NCBI GenBank assembly: GCA_003506735.1
Contig: DNYS01000031.1
Coordinates: 395 to 11,989, forward strand
DNA: 11,595 nt
Direction: 5' to 3'
Source of the DNA: Nitrospinota bacterium
Lineage (GTDB): Bacteria > UBA8248
Part shown: positions 1-6,160 of the stretch, piece after piece
Layout of the letters: each line of letters starts with the position of its first letter
Numbering within the stretch: position 1 is the first letter of the stretch
The notes under the pieces: generated by a model
The model's database searches: none
The model's input: only the letters and a program-made list of their open reading frames with translations
What the model was told of the DNA's origin: nothing
Position numbers and translations under genes: made by a program

Positions 1-481
1 GGATTTCGGCTCGCTCATGGATATCCTCGGCGGAGTCCGCAATATTCGCGGCGAGTTGAATATCCCCCCCGGCAAGAAGGTTCAGGCCCTCATCCACGTC
101 GAGGATGCCCATCAAGAAAGCCTCATTCAGAACGAGGCCGAGTGGATTCAACGCCTCGGAAAAATCCTCCCCGATTGGGAGATCGGCCCCAAGGTCGAGC
201 GCCCAAAGACGGCCGCGGCCGCCGTATCCGGGAACGTGCAGGTTTTCGTGCCCCTCGACGGGCTCATCGATGCCGACGAGGAAATCCGGCGGCTCGAAAA
301 GCAGATCAACGATATCGGCAAATCCGTCGCCACTCTCGAAAAGAAACTCACCAATCCCCGGTTTATCGAACGCGCACCCGAGGAGGTGGTCCAAAAAGAC
401 AGGAACCGCATCGAGAAAGAGCGTAGCCGGGCGGAAAAACTCCAGGAAAACCTCTCTAAGCTGATGGAGTTGAAAAGCTAA
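1..481 (+). CDS. valS: Valyl-tRNA synthetase, C-terminal part (5' end outside window)
   Basis: This is the C-terminal end of cytosolic valyl-tRNA synthetase, which charges tRNA-Val with valine. The frame is open from base 2 with no start in view, so the gene begins upstream. The visible part starts in the anticodon-binding domain, with the signature VRNIRGELNIPPGK. It continues to the segment VFVPLDGLIDADEEIRRLEK and then a charged heptad-rich helix pair. That last part is the C-terminal tRNA-binding coiled-coil arm typical of ValRS, including the KLTNPRFIERAPEEVV turn. The stop is TAA at 479-481. The next gene, birA, starts at the following base, so the two are probably co-transcribed and translationally coupled. 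About 158 of the roughly 880-950 residues usual for the family are visible. No anomaly is seen. Confidence 0.95.
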   Translation, partial: DFGSLMDILGGVRNIRGELNIPPGKKVQALIHVEDAHQESLIQNEAEWIQRLGKILPDWEIGPKVERPKTAAAAVSGNVQVFVPLDGLIDADEEIRRLEKQINDIGKSVATLEKKLTNPRFIERAPEEVVQKDRNRIEKERSRAEKLQENLSKLMELKS

Positions 482-1249
482 ATGGACTTTCACGAGAACG
501 GTTCGTCCCCCTTTGCCTGGCGCCTCGAAAAAGTGGGCCGGGTGGATTCATCGAACGACCTCGTTCTCAAGCGCGCGAGGGACGGAGAGCGGGAGGGGCT
601 CGCCATCTGGGCCCAAAGCCAGCGGAACGGCCGCGGGCGGCTGGGAAGGTCGTGGACTTCCCCTCCCGGCGCCGGCCTCTACTTTTCGGTTTTGCTGCGT
701 CCGCCGGTGCCGGCCGAGCAGGTGGCGGCGCTCAGCCTCGTGGCCGCCGTGGCCATGGCCGAGGGGCTGAGCCAAGCGGGCGGAATCCCGGTCGGGCTGA
801 AATGGCCAAACGATCTCCGGCTGGCGGGCAAGAAAATGGGCGGCATTCTACTGGAGTACGAGCCCAAGGGCGGCAAAAGGCCGTGGGTTGTCGTGGGAGT
901 GGGAATCAACTTGAAATCTCCGCCCGAGGGATATCCCGCCGAATTCCGCGACAGCGTCACCTCGATGGAGGCGGCGGGGTGTCGGGTTGCGGATGAAGGC
1001 GAAATCATCCAAACGCTTCTCGGCCACCTGGCGCGTTGGTACGGGGATTTCCTCGCCTCGGGATTTGAGCGCGTCCGTCAGCGGTGGGAAGCCCTCTGTG
1101 ACGGTATCGACAAACATGCCGCCGTATCGGTGGCCGGAGGTCCAATCGAAGGCATCATGAGAGGCATCGACGCGGGGGGGCGCCTTCTTCTCGAGGAGAG
1201 CAGCGGGGAGTTGCGCCTCATTGACGCAGGAGAGGTAGTCGAGCGATGA
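482..1249 (+). CDS. birA: Biotin--[acetyl-CoA-carboxylase] ligase, monofunctional (no DNA-binding domain)
   Basis: This enzyme makes biotinyl-5'-AMP from biotin and ATP and transfers the biotin to the lysine of the biotin carboxyl carrier protein of acetyl-CoA carboxylase. The 255-residue product shows the family motifs in order: SSNDL near residue 24, the adenylate-binding loop GRGRLGRSW (50-58), KWPNDL (107-112), KMGGILLE (118-125) and VGVGINL (138-144). A small C-terminal SH3-like domain covers about 205-255. The catalytic domain begins almost at the N-terminus. The winged-helix repressor domain of the E. coli protein is therefore absent, and this should be a ligase only, not a biotin-operon repressor. 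ATG follows the valS stop directly, with GGAG at 466-469 as a distant ribosome site. The stop overlaps the coaX start in ATGA. Confidence 0.94.
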   Translation: MDFHENGSSPFAWRLEKVGRVDSSNDLVLKRARDGEREGLAIWAQSQRNGRGRLGRSWTSPPGAGLYFSVLLRPPVPAEQVAALSLVAAVAMAEGLSQAGGIPVGLKWPNDLRLAGKKMGGILLEYEPKGGKRPWVVVGVGINLKSPPEGYPAEFRDSVTSMEAAGCRVADEGEIIQTLLGHLARWYGDFLASGFERVRQRWEALCDGIDKHAAVSVAGGPIEGIMRGIDAGGRLLLEESSGELRLIDAGEVVER

Positions 1250-2019
1250 GCACCTGCCTGCTGGCGATAGATGTGGGCAACACCCAGACCGTCATCGGCC
1301 TGTTCGAGGACGGGGAGAAAAAGGCCAGTTGGCGCCTCGGATCGGTGGCCCGGCGGACGCCGGATGAGCTAGCGATTCTGATCGAAGGGTTGTTTCGCCT
1401 CTCCGGCTTCGATATGAGTATCGTCGGCCGCGTGGTGATCTCAAGCGTCGTGCCTCCCCTGGGACCGACCCTCGAGGAGATGTCGAAACGGTATTTCGGC
1501 GTCACCCCCCTGATCGTGGGACCCGGCACGCGAACGGGGATTTCCATTAAATACGACAATCCCCACGAGGTGGGCGCCGACCGAATCGTCAATGCCGTCG
1601 CGGGATTTCACCTGTTCGGCGGACCCCTCATCATCGTGGATTTTGGCACAGCCATTACGTTTGATGCGATTTCCGGCGCGGGAGAGTATCTTGGGGGCGC
1701 GATTGCCCCGGGTTTCGGGGTCTCCCTGGAGGCCCTGGTGGAGCGGGCGGCGCGCCTCCCACGGATAGAACCGGCGGCGCCCGGCTCGGTCATCGGAAAA
1801 AACACGGTCCACAGCATTCAGTCGGGGATGTTTTTCGGTTATAAAGGGTTGATTAACGGCATCGTAGCGCGGATGAAAATCGAACTGGGCGAAGAAACGC
1901 GGGTGGTTGCCACCGGCGGTCAAAACTTTTTGTTTTCAGAGGATGAGAGCATTTTCGACCATATCGAACCAGACCTCACGCTGATCGGTCTTTGCTTGGT
2001 TTCCGAGCGAAATCCATGA
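1246..2019 (+). CDS. coaX: Type III pantothenate kinase
   Basis: CoaX phosphorylates pantothenate, the first step of coenzyme A synthesis in the cytosol. The 257-residue product has the ASKHA-fold signatures of the family: DVGNT with D9 (phosphate 1), the substrate and catalytic motif GADRIVNA at 110-117 containing the presumed catalytic Asp112, and DFGTAITFD at 132-140 (phosphate 2). Glycine-rich loops follow near 147-158 (GEYLGGAIAPGF). Length matches the family norm of about 255-260. The ATG overlaps the birA stop by four bases (ATGA), with AGGAGAGG at 1228-1235 as Shine-Dalgarno, so translation is probably coupled. The birA-coaX pair is a common arrangement joining two cofactor genes. Known type III kinases are insensitive to CoA feedback and need a monovalent cation. 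That is family knowledge and is not shown by the sequence here. Confidence 0.95.
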   Translation: MSTCLLAIDVGNTQTVIGLFEDGEKKASWRLGSVARRTPDELAILIEGLFRLSGFDMSIVGRVVISSVVPPLGPTLEEMSKRYFGVTPLIVGPGTRTGISIKYDNPHEVGADRIVNAVAGFHLFGGPLIIVDFGTAITFDAISGAGEYLGGAIAPGFGVSLEALVERAARLPRIEPAAPGSVIGKNTVHSIQSGMFFGYKGLINGIVARMKIELGEETRVVATGGQNFLFSEDESIFDHIEPDLTLIGLCLVSERNP

Positions 2020-2081
2020 GAGCGGCGCGGCGAGGCATTCACCTCCGGATCGTTGGTCCGAATACGAAAAGGTAGGCCTGC

Positions 2082-2888
2082 GTGTATCTGGAATATTAGG
2101 GCTTAAAACTTCCACCCTTCGAAAACCTGCCCAACCCGGATTTTCTGTACTTCTCCCCCAAGCACGAGGAGGCGCTGACGCGGCTCATTTACGCCGCCCA
2201 GGGGAGAAAAGGGGCGGCCATGCTCACTGGGGACGCCGGCATGGGCAAAACTACCCTGACCCGCGCCTTCATCCGCCAGCTCGACGAGGACCGTTACGAT
2301 ATCGGCCTGGTGGCCAACCCGAGCCTGCAACCGGTCGAGTTTCTCAAGGAAATCCTCTACCAGCTCGACGTTCAGGAGGCCACCGACTCCAAGGTGGAAC
2401 TCCTCCGCCTCCTCAACGAAAAAATGCTGGCCAACATCCAGGCGAACAAGGACACTATTGTCATCGTGGACGAAGCCCAGGCCATCGAGGACGAAAGGAC
2501 ACTCGAGGAGCTCCGCTTGCTCCTGAATTTCCAGATGAACGACCGGTTCTTGCTCACGTTGATACTGGTCGGACAGCCAGAACTGTTGAAAAAGGTGGAA
2601 AAAATTCCCCAGCTCAGCCAGCGGATTTCCATCAAGTATCACCTCAGCCCCCTGGACTACATGGATACGGTCAAATTTATTTTCTTCCGCCTGAAAGTCG
2701 CGGGCCTGGAGAAGAGCATCTTCTCGGAGGAGGCGATCAAGGAGATTTTCAAGGTCTCAGATGGTATCCCCCGGCGGATCGTCAACCTTTGCGATCTTTG
2801 CCTTCTCGTCGGATTTACTTACAAGGTGCCTCTAATTAATAGTAAACTGGTGGAGAAGGTCGTCAGCGACAGCCAGGGTGGGATGTAA
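2082..2888 (+). CDS. ExeA/GspA-like AAA ATPase, interrupted by an in-frame TAG at codon 6
   Basis: This is a P-loop ATPase of the ExeA/GspA (AAA_22, TniB-like) group. Relatives act in type II secretion, pilus or surface-structure assembly. Translated from GTG at 2082, it begins V-Y-L-E-Y-stop-GLKLPPFENLPNPDFLYFSP, which matches the family N-terminus (MY..YYGLK.PPF....DP.FLY.S) except that TAG (2097-2099) takes the place of an aromatic residue. Beyond it the frame is intact to TAA at 2886-2888. Walker A is GDAGMGKTT (about 50-58, counting from GTG), Walker B is TIVIVDEAQ (about 125-133), and LVGQPEL and RRIVNLCD follow. A ribosome site, AAGGTAGG, lies 5' of the GTG. The longest uninterrupted ATG frame runs 2220-2888 (222 aa) and would lose about 46 N-terminal residues. 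Whether the TAG is real, read through, or a sequence error is unknown. The next gene starts 2 bases downstream. Confidence 0.8.
2097..2099 (+). other. In-frame amber codon inside the conserved N-terminus of the ATPase gene
   Basis: TAG sits between VYLEY and GLKLPPFEN in a single, otherwise unbroken frame, so no frameshift is involved. The ExeA-like family has an aromatic residue (Tyr, Phe or Trp) at this position. TAG is one base from TAT, TAC (Tyr) and TGG (Trp). TAG is used as a normal terminator in this window: the DUF3108 gene, yraN, rnhB, rplS and rpsP all end with it. A genome-wide reassignment is therefore unlikely. Confidence 0.85.
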
Positions 2889-2890
2889 CC

Positions 2891-4198
2891 ATGCGCCTGA
2901 GTGACTTGATTAAAAACGGGCCGGATAGCGATAAGGAAAAGCCCGGGCGGAAAAAACCCGCCGTTCCGGAAAAAGCTCCGGCCAAGGAGGATTCCTTCCG
3001 GTTGGCCGGGCTGGGAAACCTGCAAAAGGCCGAGGAGGCCCCCGCACCCGTTCCCGAAACCCCGGTCGCCAAGGAAGAAGTTCCCTTCGCCGTGCCGGAC
3101 CTTCCCCAGGCGCCCTATTCCGCGCCAGGGCCGCCCGCTCAGGAGGCCGCCGCCCCCTCGCCCTTCGCCGACCAGCCCCCGGCGCCCATCCAGAAGGAGG
3201 CCCCCAAGCGGCCCCGTCGATCTGTCCTGGCGGGCCCCGAAACCCCATCGGGCGGGAATGGCGAACGCAAGGAAGGGCATCTGCCCGATCCGATCGAGAA
3301 CAACCCCTACGCGGGTCTTCGCGAACGCGCCATTCAGTTTGTCTTTCAATTTCTTCAAGCGGTCGCCGACGATGAGTCGTTTCCGCTGGATGAGGCCGAG
3401 GACATCGTCTACACCTGCATCGAAGAGCCCGACGCCATAGAGAACCTCTATACCCTTGCAGTCAGCACCATCGACACCTCGAATTCCATGGCGATCCATT
3501 TATTCAACCACATGGTGTATTCGCTCAAGCTGGGGTTTGGCCTAAAATGGCCACAGGACCGCATCGTGCGCCTGGGCGTCGCGGCACTGATCCATGATAT
3601 TGGCATGTGCGCCATTCCCCAGCACATTCGGCACAAGGAAGGGAAGCTGACCTCCGAGGAACTGGCCGAAATCCGGAACCATCCCCAATACGGGATGGAA
3701 ATTATCAGCCATATTTACGGCGAACCCTTCCACTGGCTCGCCGAGGCGATCTACCACGAGCACGAACGCGAGAACGGCCGGGGCTATCCGCAGGGTTTGT
3801 CGGGGAACCAGATATCCGAGTACGCAAAAATTATCGGCCTCGCGGATGTTTACGAAGCCCTGACCCATCACCGCCCCCACCGTAAGCGGATGCTTCCCCA
3901 CAAGGCAGTTCAGAAAATCGTTCAGGCCCAGAAAGTGCAGTTCCACCAGCGGTTGCTCAAGGTCATGATCGAAGAGCTCTCGGTGTTCTCCCTGAACAGC
4001 CTGGTCCGGCTAAATTCCAACGCCATCGGCCGGGAGTCCGAGACGATTTCCGGCCAGCCGCTCCGCCCCGTCGTCCAGCTCATCTTCGATGCCGACGGCA
4101 ACGAGATTATGGAAGACCGCTATATCGCCCTGAAGGAATTTTCTCTTCTCTACATTGGGGATGAGGTCGAAGAATCGGAACTGCCCACCAACCAATGA
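2891..4198 (+). CDS. HD-GYP-type phosphohydrolase with Pro/Ala-rich N-terminal tail
   Basis: This is probably a metal-dependent phosphohydrolase of the HD-GYP class, whose characterised members hydrolyse cyclic di-GMP. The 435-residue product has three parts. Residues 1-135 are a low-complexity tail rich in Pro, Ala and charge, likely disordered. Residues 140-195 are a helical lead-in. The HD-GYP core spans about 196-350: H207, LIHDIGM (H235-D236), NHPQYG (H264), EHERENGRGYP (H291 to P300), then ADVYEALTHHRPHR (D319). About 85 further residues follow. No signal peptide or membrane segment is visible, so it should be cytoplasmic. The usual HH of HHExxDGxGYP reads H-E-H here, and the position four before H207 is His203, not Glu. 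The ATG lies 2 bases after the ATPase stop, so the genes are presumably coupled. Cyclic di-GMP as substrate is inferred from the family. Confidence 0.85.
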   Translation: MRLSDLIKNGPDSDKEKPGRKKPAVPEKAPAKEDSFRLAGLGNLQKAEEAPAPVPETPVAKEEVPFAVPDLPQAPYSAPGPPAQEAAAPSPFADQPPAPIQKEAPKRPRRSVLAGPETPSGGNGERKEGHLPDPIENNPYAGLRERAIQFVFQFLQAVADDESFPLDEAEDIVYTCIEEPDAIENLYTLAVSTIDTSNSMAIHLFNHMVYSLKLGFGLKWPQDRIVRLGVAALIHDIGMCAIPQHIRHKEGKLTSEELAEIRNHPQYGMEIISHIYGEPFHWLAEAIYHEHERENGRGYPQGLSGNQISEYAKIIGLADVYEALTHHRPHRKRMLPHKAVQKIVQAQKVQFHQRLLKVMIEELSVFSLNSLVRLNSNAIGRESETISGQPLRPVVQLIFDADGNEIMEDRYIALKEFSLLYIGDEVEESELPTNQ

Positions 4199-4214
4199 GA
4201 CCAATCCAATATCC

Positions 4215-5072
4215 ATGATGAAATATTTCTTGAAAATCGTCTTGGCCGCGCTGATTGCGCTTGGAGCCGTTGCCGCACCGGGACGCTTCCTGCACGCCGG
4301 ACAGCCGCTCCCCCCTCCTCCTCAGGAGGAGTTCATATACAACATCGAATTTCTCGTGTTCACCCAGGCCGCCCAGGCCCATCTTCGAATCCGCCGCCGG
4401 GGCAAGAACCGGTACCGCGCCGAGTTGATCGCCGAGACCAAGGGGCTTATTGGCATCCTGATGTACGGAAGAAAAAACCACTACATCAGCGACATGGAGT
4501 TCGACCCCAAGAAGCGCCGGTTCATCAGCCGCCTCTATACCAAGCTCGTCTACCGGCAAAACGGCGTCGAGCGCACCACGGCGGCCATCGACACCAAAAA
4601 TGGCCTCGTGAGGTGGAAATATTTCTTCAGGGACAAACTCATCGGAGAAGGCGTGGACCCCACGCCCAAAGGTGCCCGGGTCGAGGATCTGCTGTCCGCA
4701 TTTTTTAATTTCCGGCTGGGGAGCCTCGGGTCTCTGGAGCCCGGCAGGAAAATGACCCTCTTTACGCTGCCCAACTACAGGGCAAAAGCGCTCAAGGAGG
4801 ACTTTTCGGAGGAAGAAAAGAAGTTCCAGAAATTCGAAATCAGTATTCCCAGCGCCAAATCCACACGCGCCTACCGGAGAAAATTTGGGCGTTCCAAAGA
4901 AAAGGGACTGCTCATCCTCGTCAAGGTGCCCAAAAACCTGTTCGGCCAGGAAACGGGAGAGGTCCGGGTCTGGTTCGACCCGAAAATGACCCCGGTCGAG
5001 GCAACCGTTGAGGACGCCATCCTCTTCGGCGACGTGATCGGTGTCCTGGTCAAATCGAAAATCTCGCCCTAG
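4215..5072 (+). CDS. Exported DUF3108-like protein
   Basis: This is a predicted secreted or periplasmic protein of unknown function that resembles the DUF3108 family. The start at 4215 (ATG ATG) is chosen because it opens directly into a signal peptide: MMKYFLK, then a hydrophobic core LAALIALGAVAA, with a likely cleavage after FLHA. A TTG (4155) or ATG (4161) upstream in frame would overlap the previous gene and bury the signal. The mature part starts with EEFIYNIEFLVFTQAAQAHLRI. It ends with the family-like block GEVRVWFDPKMTPVEATVED and then FGDVIGVLV, a beta-rich arrangement. The middle is rich in Lys and Arg. No catalytic motif is recognised. The start lies 17 bases after the HD-GYP stop, with only a weak ribosome site, so coupling is likely. 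The TAG stop overlaps the yraN stop on the other strand. Confidence 0.72.
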   Translation: MMKYFLKIVLAALIALGAVAAPGRFLHAGQPLPPPPQEEFIYNIEFLVFTQAAQAHLRIRRRGKNRYRAELIAETKGLIGILMYGRKNHYISDMEFDPKKRRFISRLYTKLVYRQNGVERTTAAIDTKNGLVRWKYFFRDKLIGEGVDPTPKGARVEDLLSAFFNFRLGSLGSLEPGRKMTLFTLPNYRAKALKEDFSEEEKKFQKFEISIPSAKSTRAYRRKFGRSKEKGLLILVKVPKNLFGQETGEVRVWFDPKMTPVEATVEDAILFGDVIGVLVKSKISP

Positions 5073-5428
5073 CCGAAGGCATCCCGGATCAACCGGCCTC
5101 CCTTCGGCGCCCGGCCCGGGGCCGCCTCCACCAACACGGCATCGAACCGGCACACGGCATCCTGCGCTTCGGGGTGCGTCATCAGATAATGCTCGGCCGC
5201 CTTGGCTATGCGCCGTTGCTTCCAGATCCCGATTGCGTATGCGCCGTCTTCTTCCGCTCCGGCGGCCCGCGTTTTCACCTCGACGAAGACGATGACATTC
5301 CCCTCGCGCGCGATGATGTCCACCTCGTAGCGGGGGCCCCGGTAGTTCCGCTCCAAAATCTTGTAGCCGCTACGCCGCAAAAGATTGCAGGTGGCATCCT
5401 CGCCCTGCCGTCCGCGCTCGACGCTCAT
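5069..5428 (-). CDS. yraN: YraN family endonuclease-like protein (UPF0102)
   Basis: This is a small protein of the YraN/UPF0102 family, which has a restriction-endonuclease-like fold and no settled role. The 119-residue product begins MSVERGRQGEDATCNLLRRSG and has the core ERNYRGPRYEVDIIA followed by VIVFVEVKTR. It thus shows the E-D-ExK pattern of nuclease-like active sites. It continues with KQRRIAKAAEHYL and a C-terminal CRFDAVLV, as in the family. The usual GE-D-I/L-D motif reads YEVD here, a conservative change. The ATG at 5428 is chosen because it gives the typical family N-terminus. A frame open further upstream only reads backwards through rnhB. It lies 4 bases after rnhB in the usual rnhB-yraN order. 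Its stop shares CTAG with the convergent DUF3108 gene. Confidence 0.9.
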   Translation of the reverse strand: MSVERGRQGEDATCNLLRRSGYKILERNYRGPRYEVDIIAREGNVIVFVEVKTRAAGAEEDGAYAIGIWKQRRIAKAAEHYLMTHPEAQDAVCRFDAVLVEAAPGRAPKGGRLIRDAFG

Positions 5429-5432
5429 CCGG

Positions 5433-6041
5433 CTAGGTCCCGGCTCCGCTCGCCCCGGGAACGCCGCGAAACGTGCGCCTGTGGAGAAAGCAGGGCCCGT
5501 TCGCGCGGATGGCCTCGAGGTGAGCCCGCGTGGGGTATCCTTTGTGGCGGGCGAAGCCATAAACCGGAAACCGCCGGTCAAAGCGCTCCATCAGGCGATC
5601 CCGGACGACCTTGGCCACGATGCTCGCCGCCGCGATGCAGGCGCATGTCGAATCCCCCGAGACCACGGCCAACTGGGGCATATCGAGAGGAATCTTCTTG
5701 TTTCCGTCAATCAGCAGGTAATCCAGCGGAGGATCGAGGCGGCGGACCGCCGTGGCCATCGCCCGGAGCGAGGCCTGGAGAATATTTATCCGCTCGATCG
5801 CGCGCGCTCCAACGGCCGCGACGGCGACCGAAAGAGCGCGCCCCTCGATTTCGGCCAGAAGCGACTCGCGCCGCTTGGGCGTGAGCTTCTTGCTGTCGGC
5901 CAATCCCTCGATGGGATCTTCCGGATCGAGAACCACAGCCGCGGCGACGACGGGTCCGGCGAGCGGGCCGCGTCCCGCCTCGTCCACGCCGGCAACGGAC
6001 CGGTGCCCCTCGCTGAAAAGGCGGCGCTCCAGGGCGTACAT
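5433..6041 (-). CDS. rnhB: Ribonuclease HII
   Basis: RNase HII cuts the RNA strand of RNA-DNA hybrids and starts removal of single ribonucleotides from DNA. From ATG at 6041 the product has 202 residues. The signature VAGVDEAGRGPLAGPVV holds D20 and E21. LLIDGNKKIP holds D112, and SGDSTCACIAAASIVAKVVRD holds D130; together these make the four-residue metal-binding site. The basic segment HKGYPTRAHLEAI near 166-178 is also typical. A longer frame upstream to 6146 exists, but the ATG at 6041 has GGAG six bases before it and gives the normal family N-terminus. A promoter is visible at 6095-6124. yraN follows after 4 bases, so the two form an operon. Confidence 0.95.
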   Translation of the reverse strand: MYALERRLFSEGHRSVAGVDEAGRGPLAGPVVAAAVVLDPEDPIEGLADSKKLTPKRRESLLAEIEGRALSVAVAAVGARAIERINILQASLRAMATAVRRLDPPLDYLLIDGNKKIPLDMPQLAVVSGDSTCACIAAASIVAKVVRDRLMERFDRRFPVYGFARHKGYPTRAHLEAIRANGPCFLHRRTFRGVPGASGAGT

Positions 6042-6070
6042 GGGGGTCTCCGGAAAAAAAGGCGCATGGC

Positions 6071-6099
6071 TTTTCGGGCGGGTGAATTGTGAATATAAT
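6071..6099 (+). promoter_or_regulatory. Possible promoter for the alpha/beta hydrolase gene
   Basis: A perfect TATAAT sits at 6094-6099 on the + strand, about 60 bases before the hydrolase ATG, in a conspicuously AT-rich patch of a GC-rich region. Only a poor -35 (TTTTCG, 6071-6076) lies at 17 bases spacing, so the promoter may need an activator. It overlaps the -10 of the opposite promoter. Confidence 0.4.
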
Positions 6100-6124
6100 A
6101 AGATCATATCTTCATTAAATTCAA
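6095..6124 (-). promoter_or_regulatory. Probable sigma70-type promoter of rnhB-yraN
   Basis: On the - strand, TTGAAT (complement of 6119-6124) is followed after 18 bases by TATTAT (complement of 6095-6100). Transcription would begin near 6088, leaving a leader of roughly 45 bases before the rnhB ATG. This fits with the interruption of the ribosomal cluster here: a terminator lies after rplS and the hydrolase gene opposes it, so rnhB needs its own start. Confidence 0.55.
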
Positions 6125-6148
6125 TCGAAACTACCCAACGAACCATTC

Positions 6149-6153
6149 GGAGG
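6149..6153 (+). promoter_or_regulatory. Shine-Dalgarno of the hydrolase gene
   Basis: GGAGG lies seven bases before the ATG at 6161. It fixes the hydrolase start, as no other in-frame start nearby has such a site. Confidence 0.75.
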
Positions 6154-6160
6154 TTTTTCC

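Noticed and set aside
2020..2081. Promoter or terminator between coaX and the ATPase gene
   Set aside because: Only a weak CGGA/TCCG pairing and no convincing -35/-10 pair or T-run were found. The genes may simply be co-transcribed.
2097..2099. TAG as pyrrolysine or as a recoded codon in this organism
   Set aside because: No downstream insertion element or pyl gene is visible. TAG is the ordinary stop of at least five other genes in the window. The expected residue at this place is a common aromatic one.
5112..5124. Perfect GC palindrome near the convergent gene ends, as a terminator
   Set aside because: It has a one-base centre, cannot form a proper loop without losing pairs, has no T-run, and lies inside yraN coding sequence.
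4107..5153. A 348-codon - strand frame opposite the DUF3108-like gene
   Set aside because: It is low-complexity and antisense. The + strand frame has a signal peptide, the expected spacing and a family-like C-terminus.
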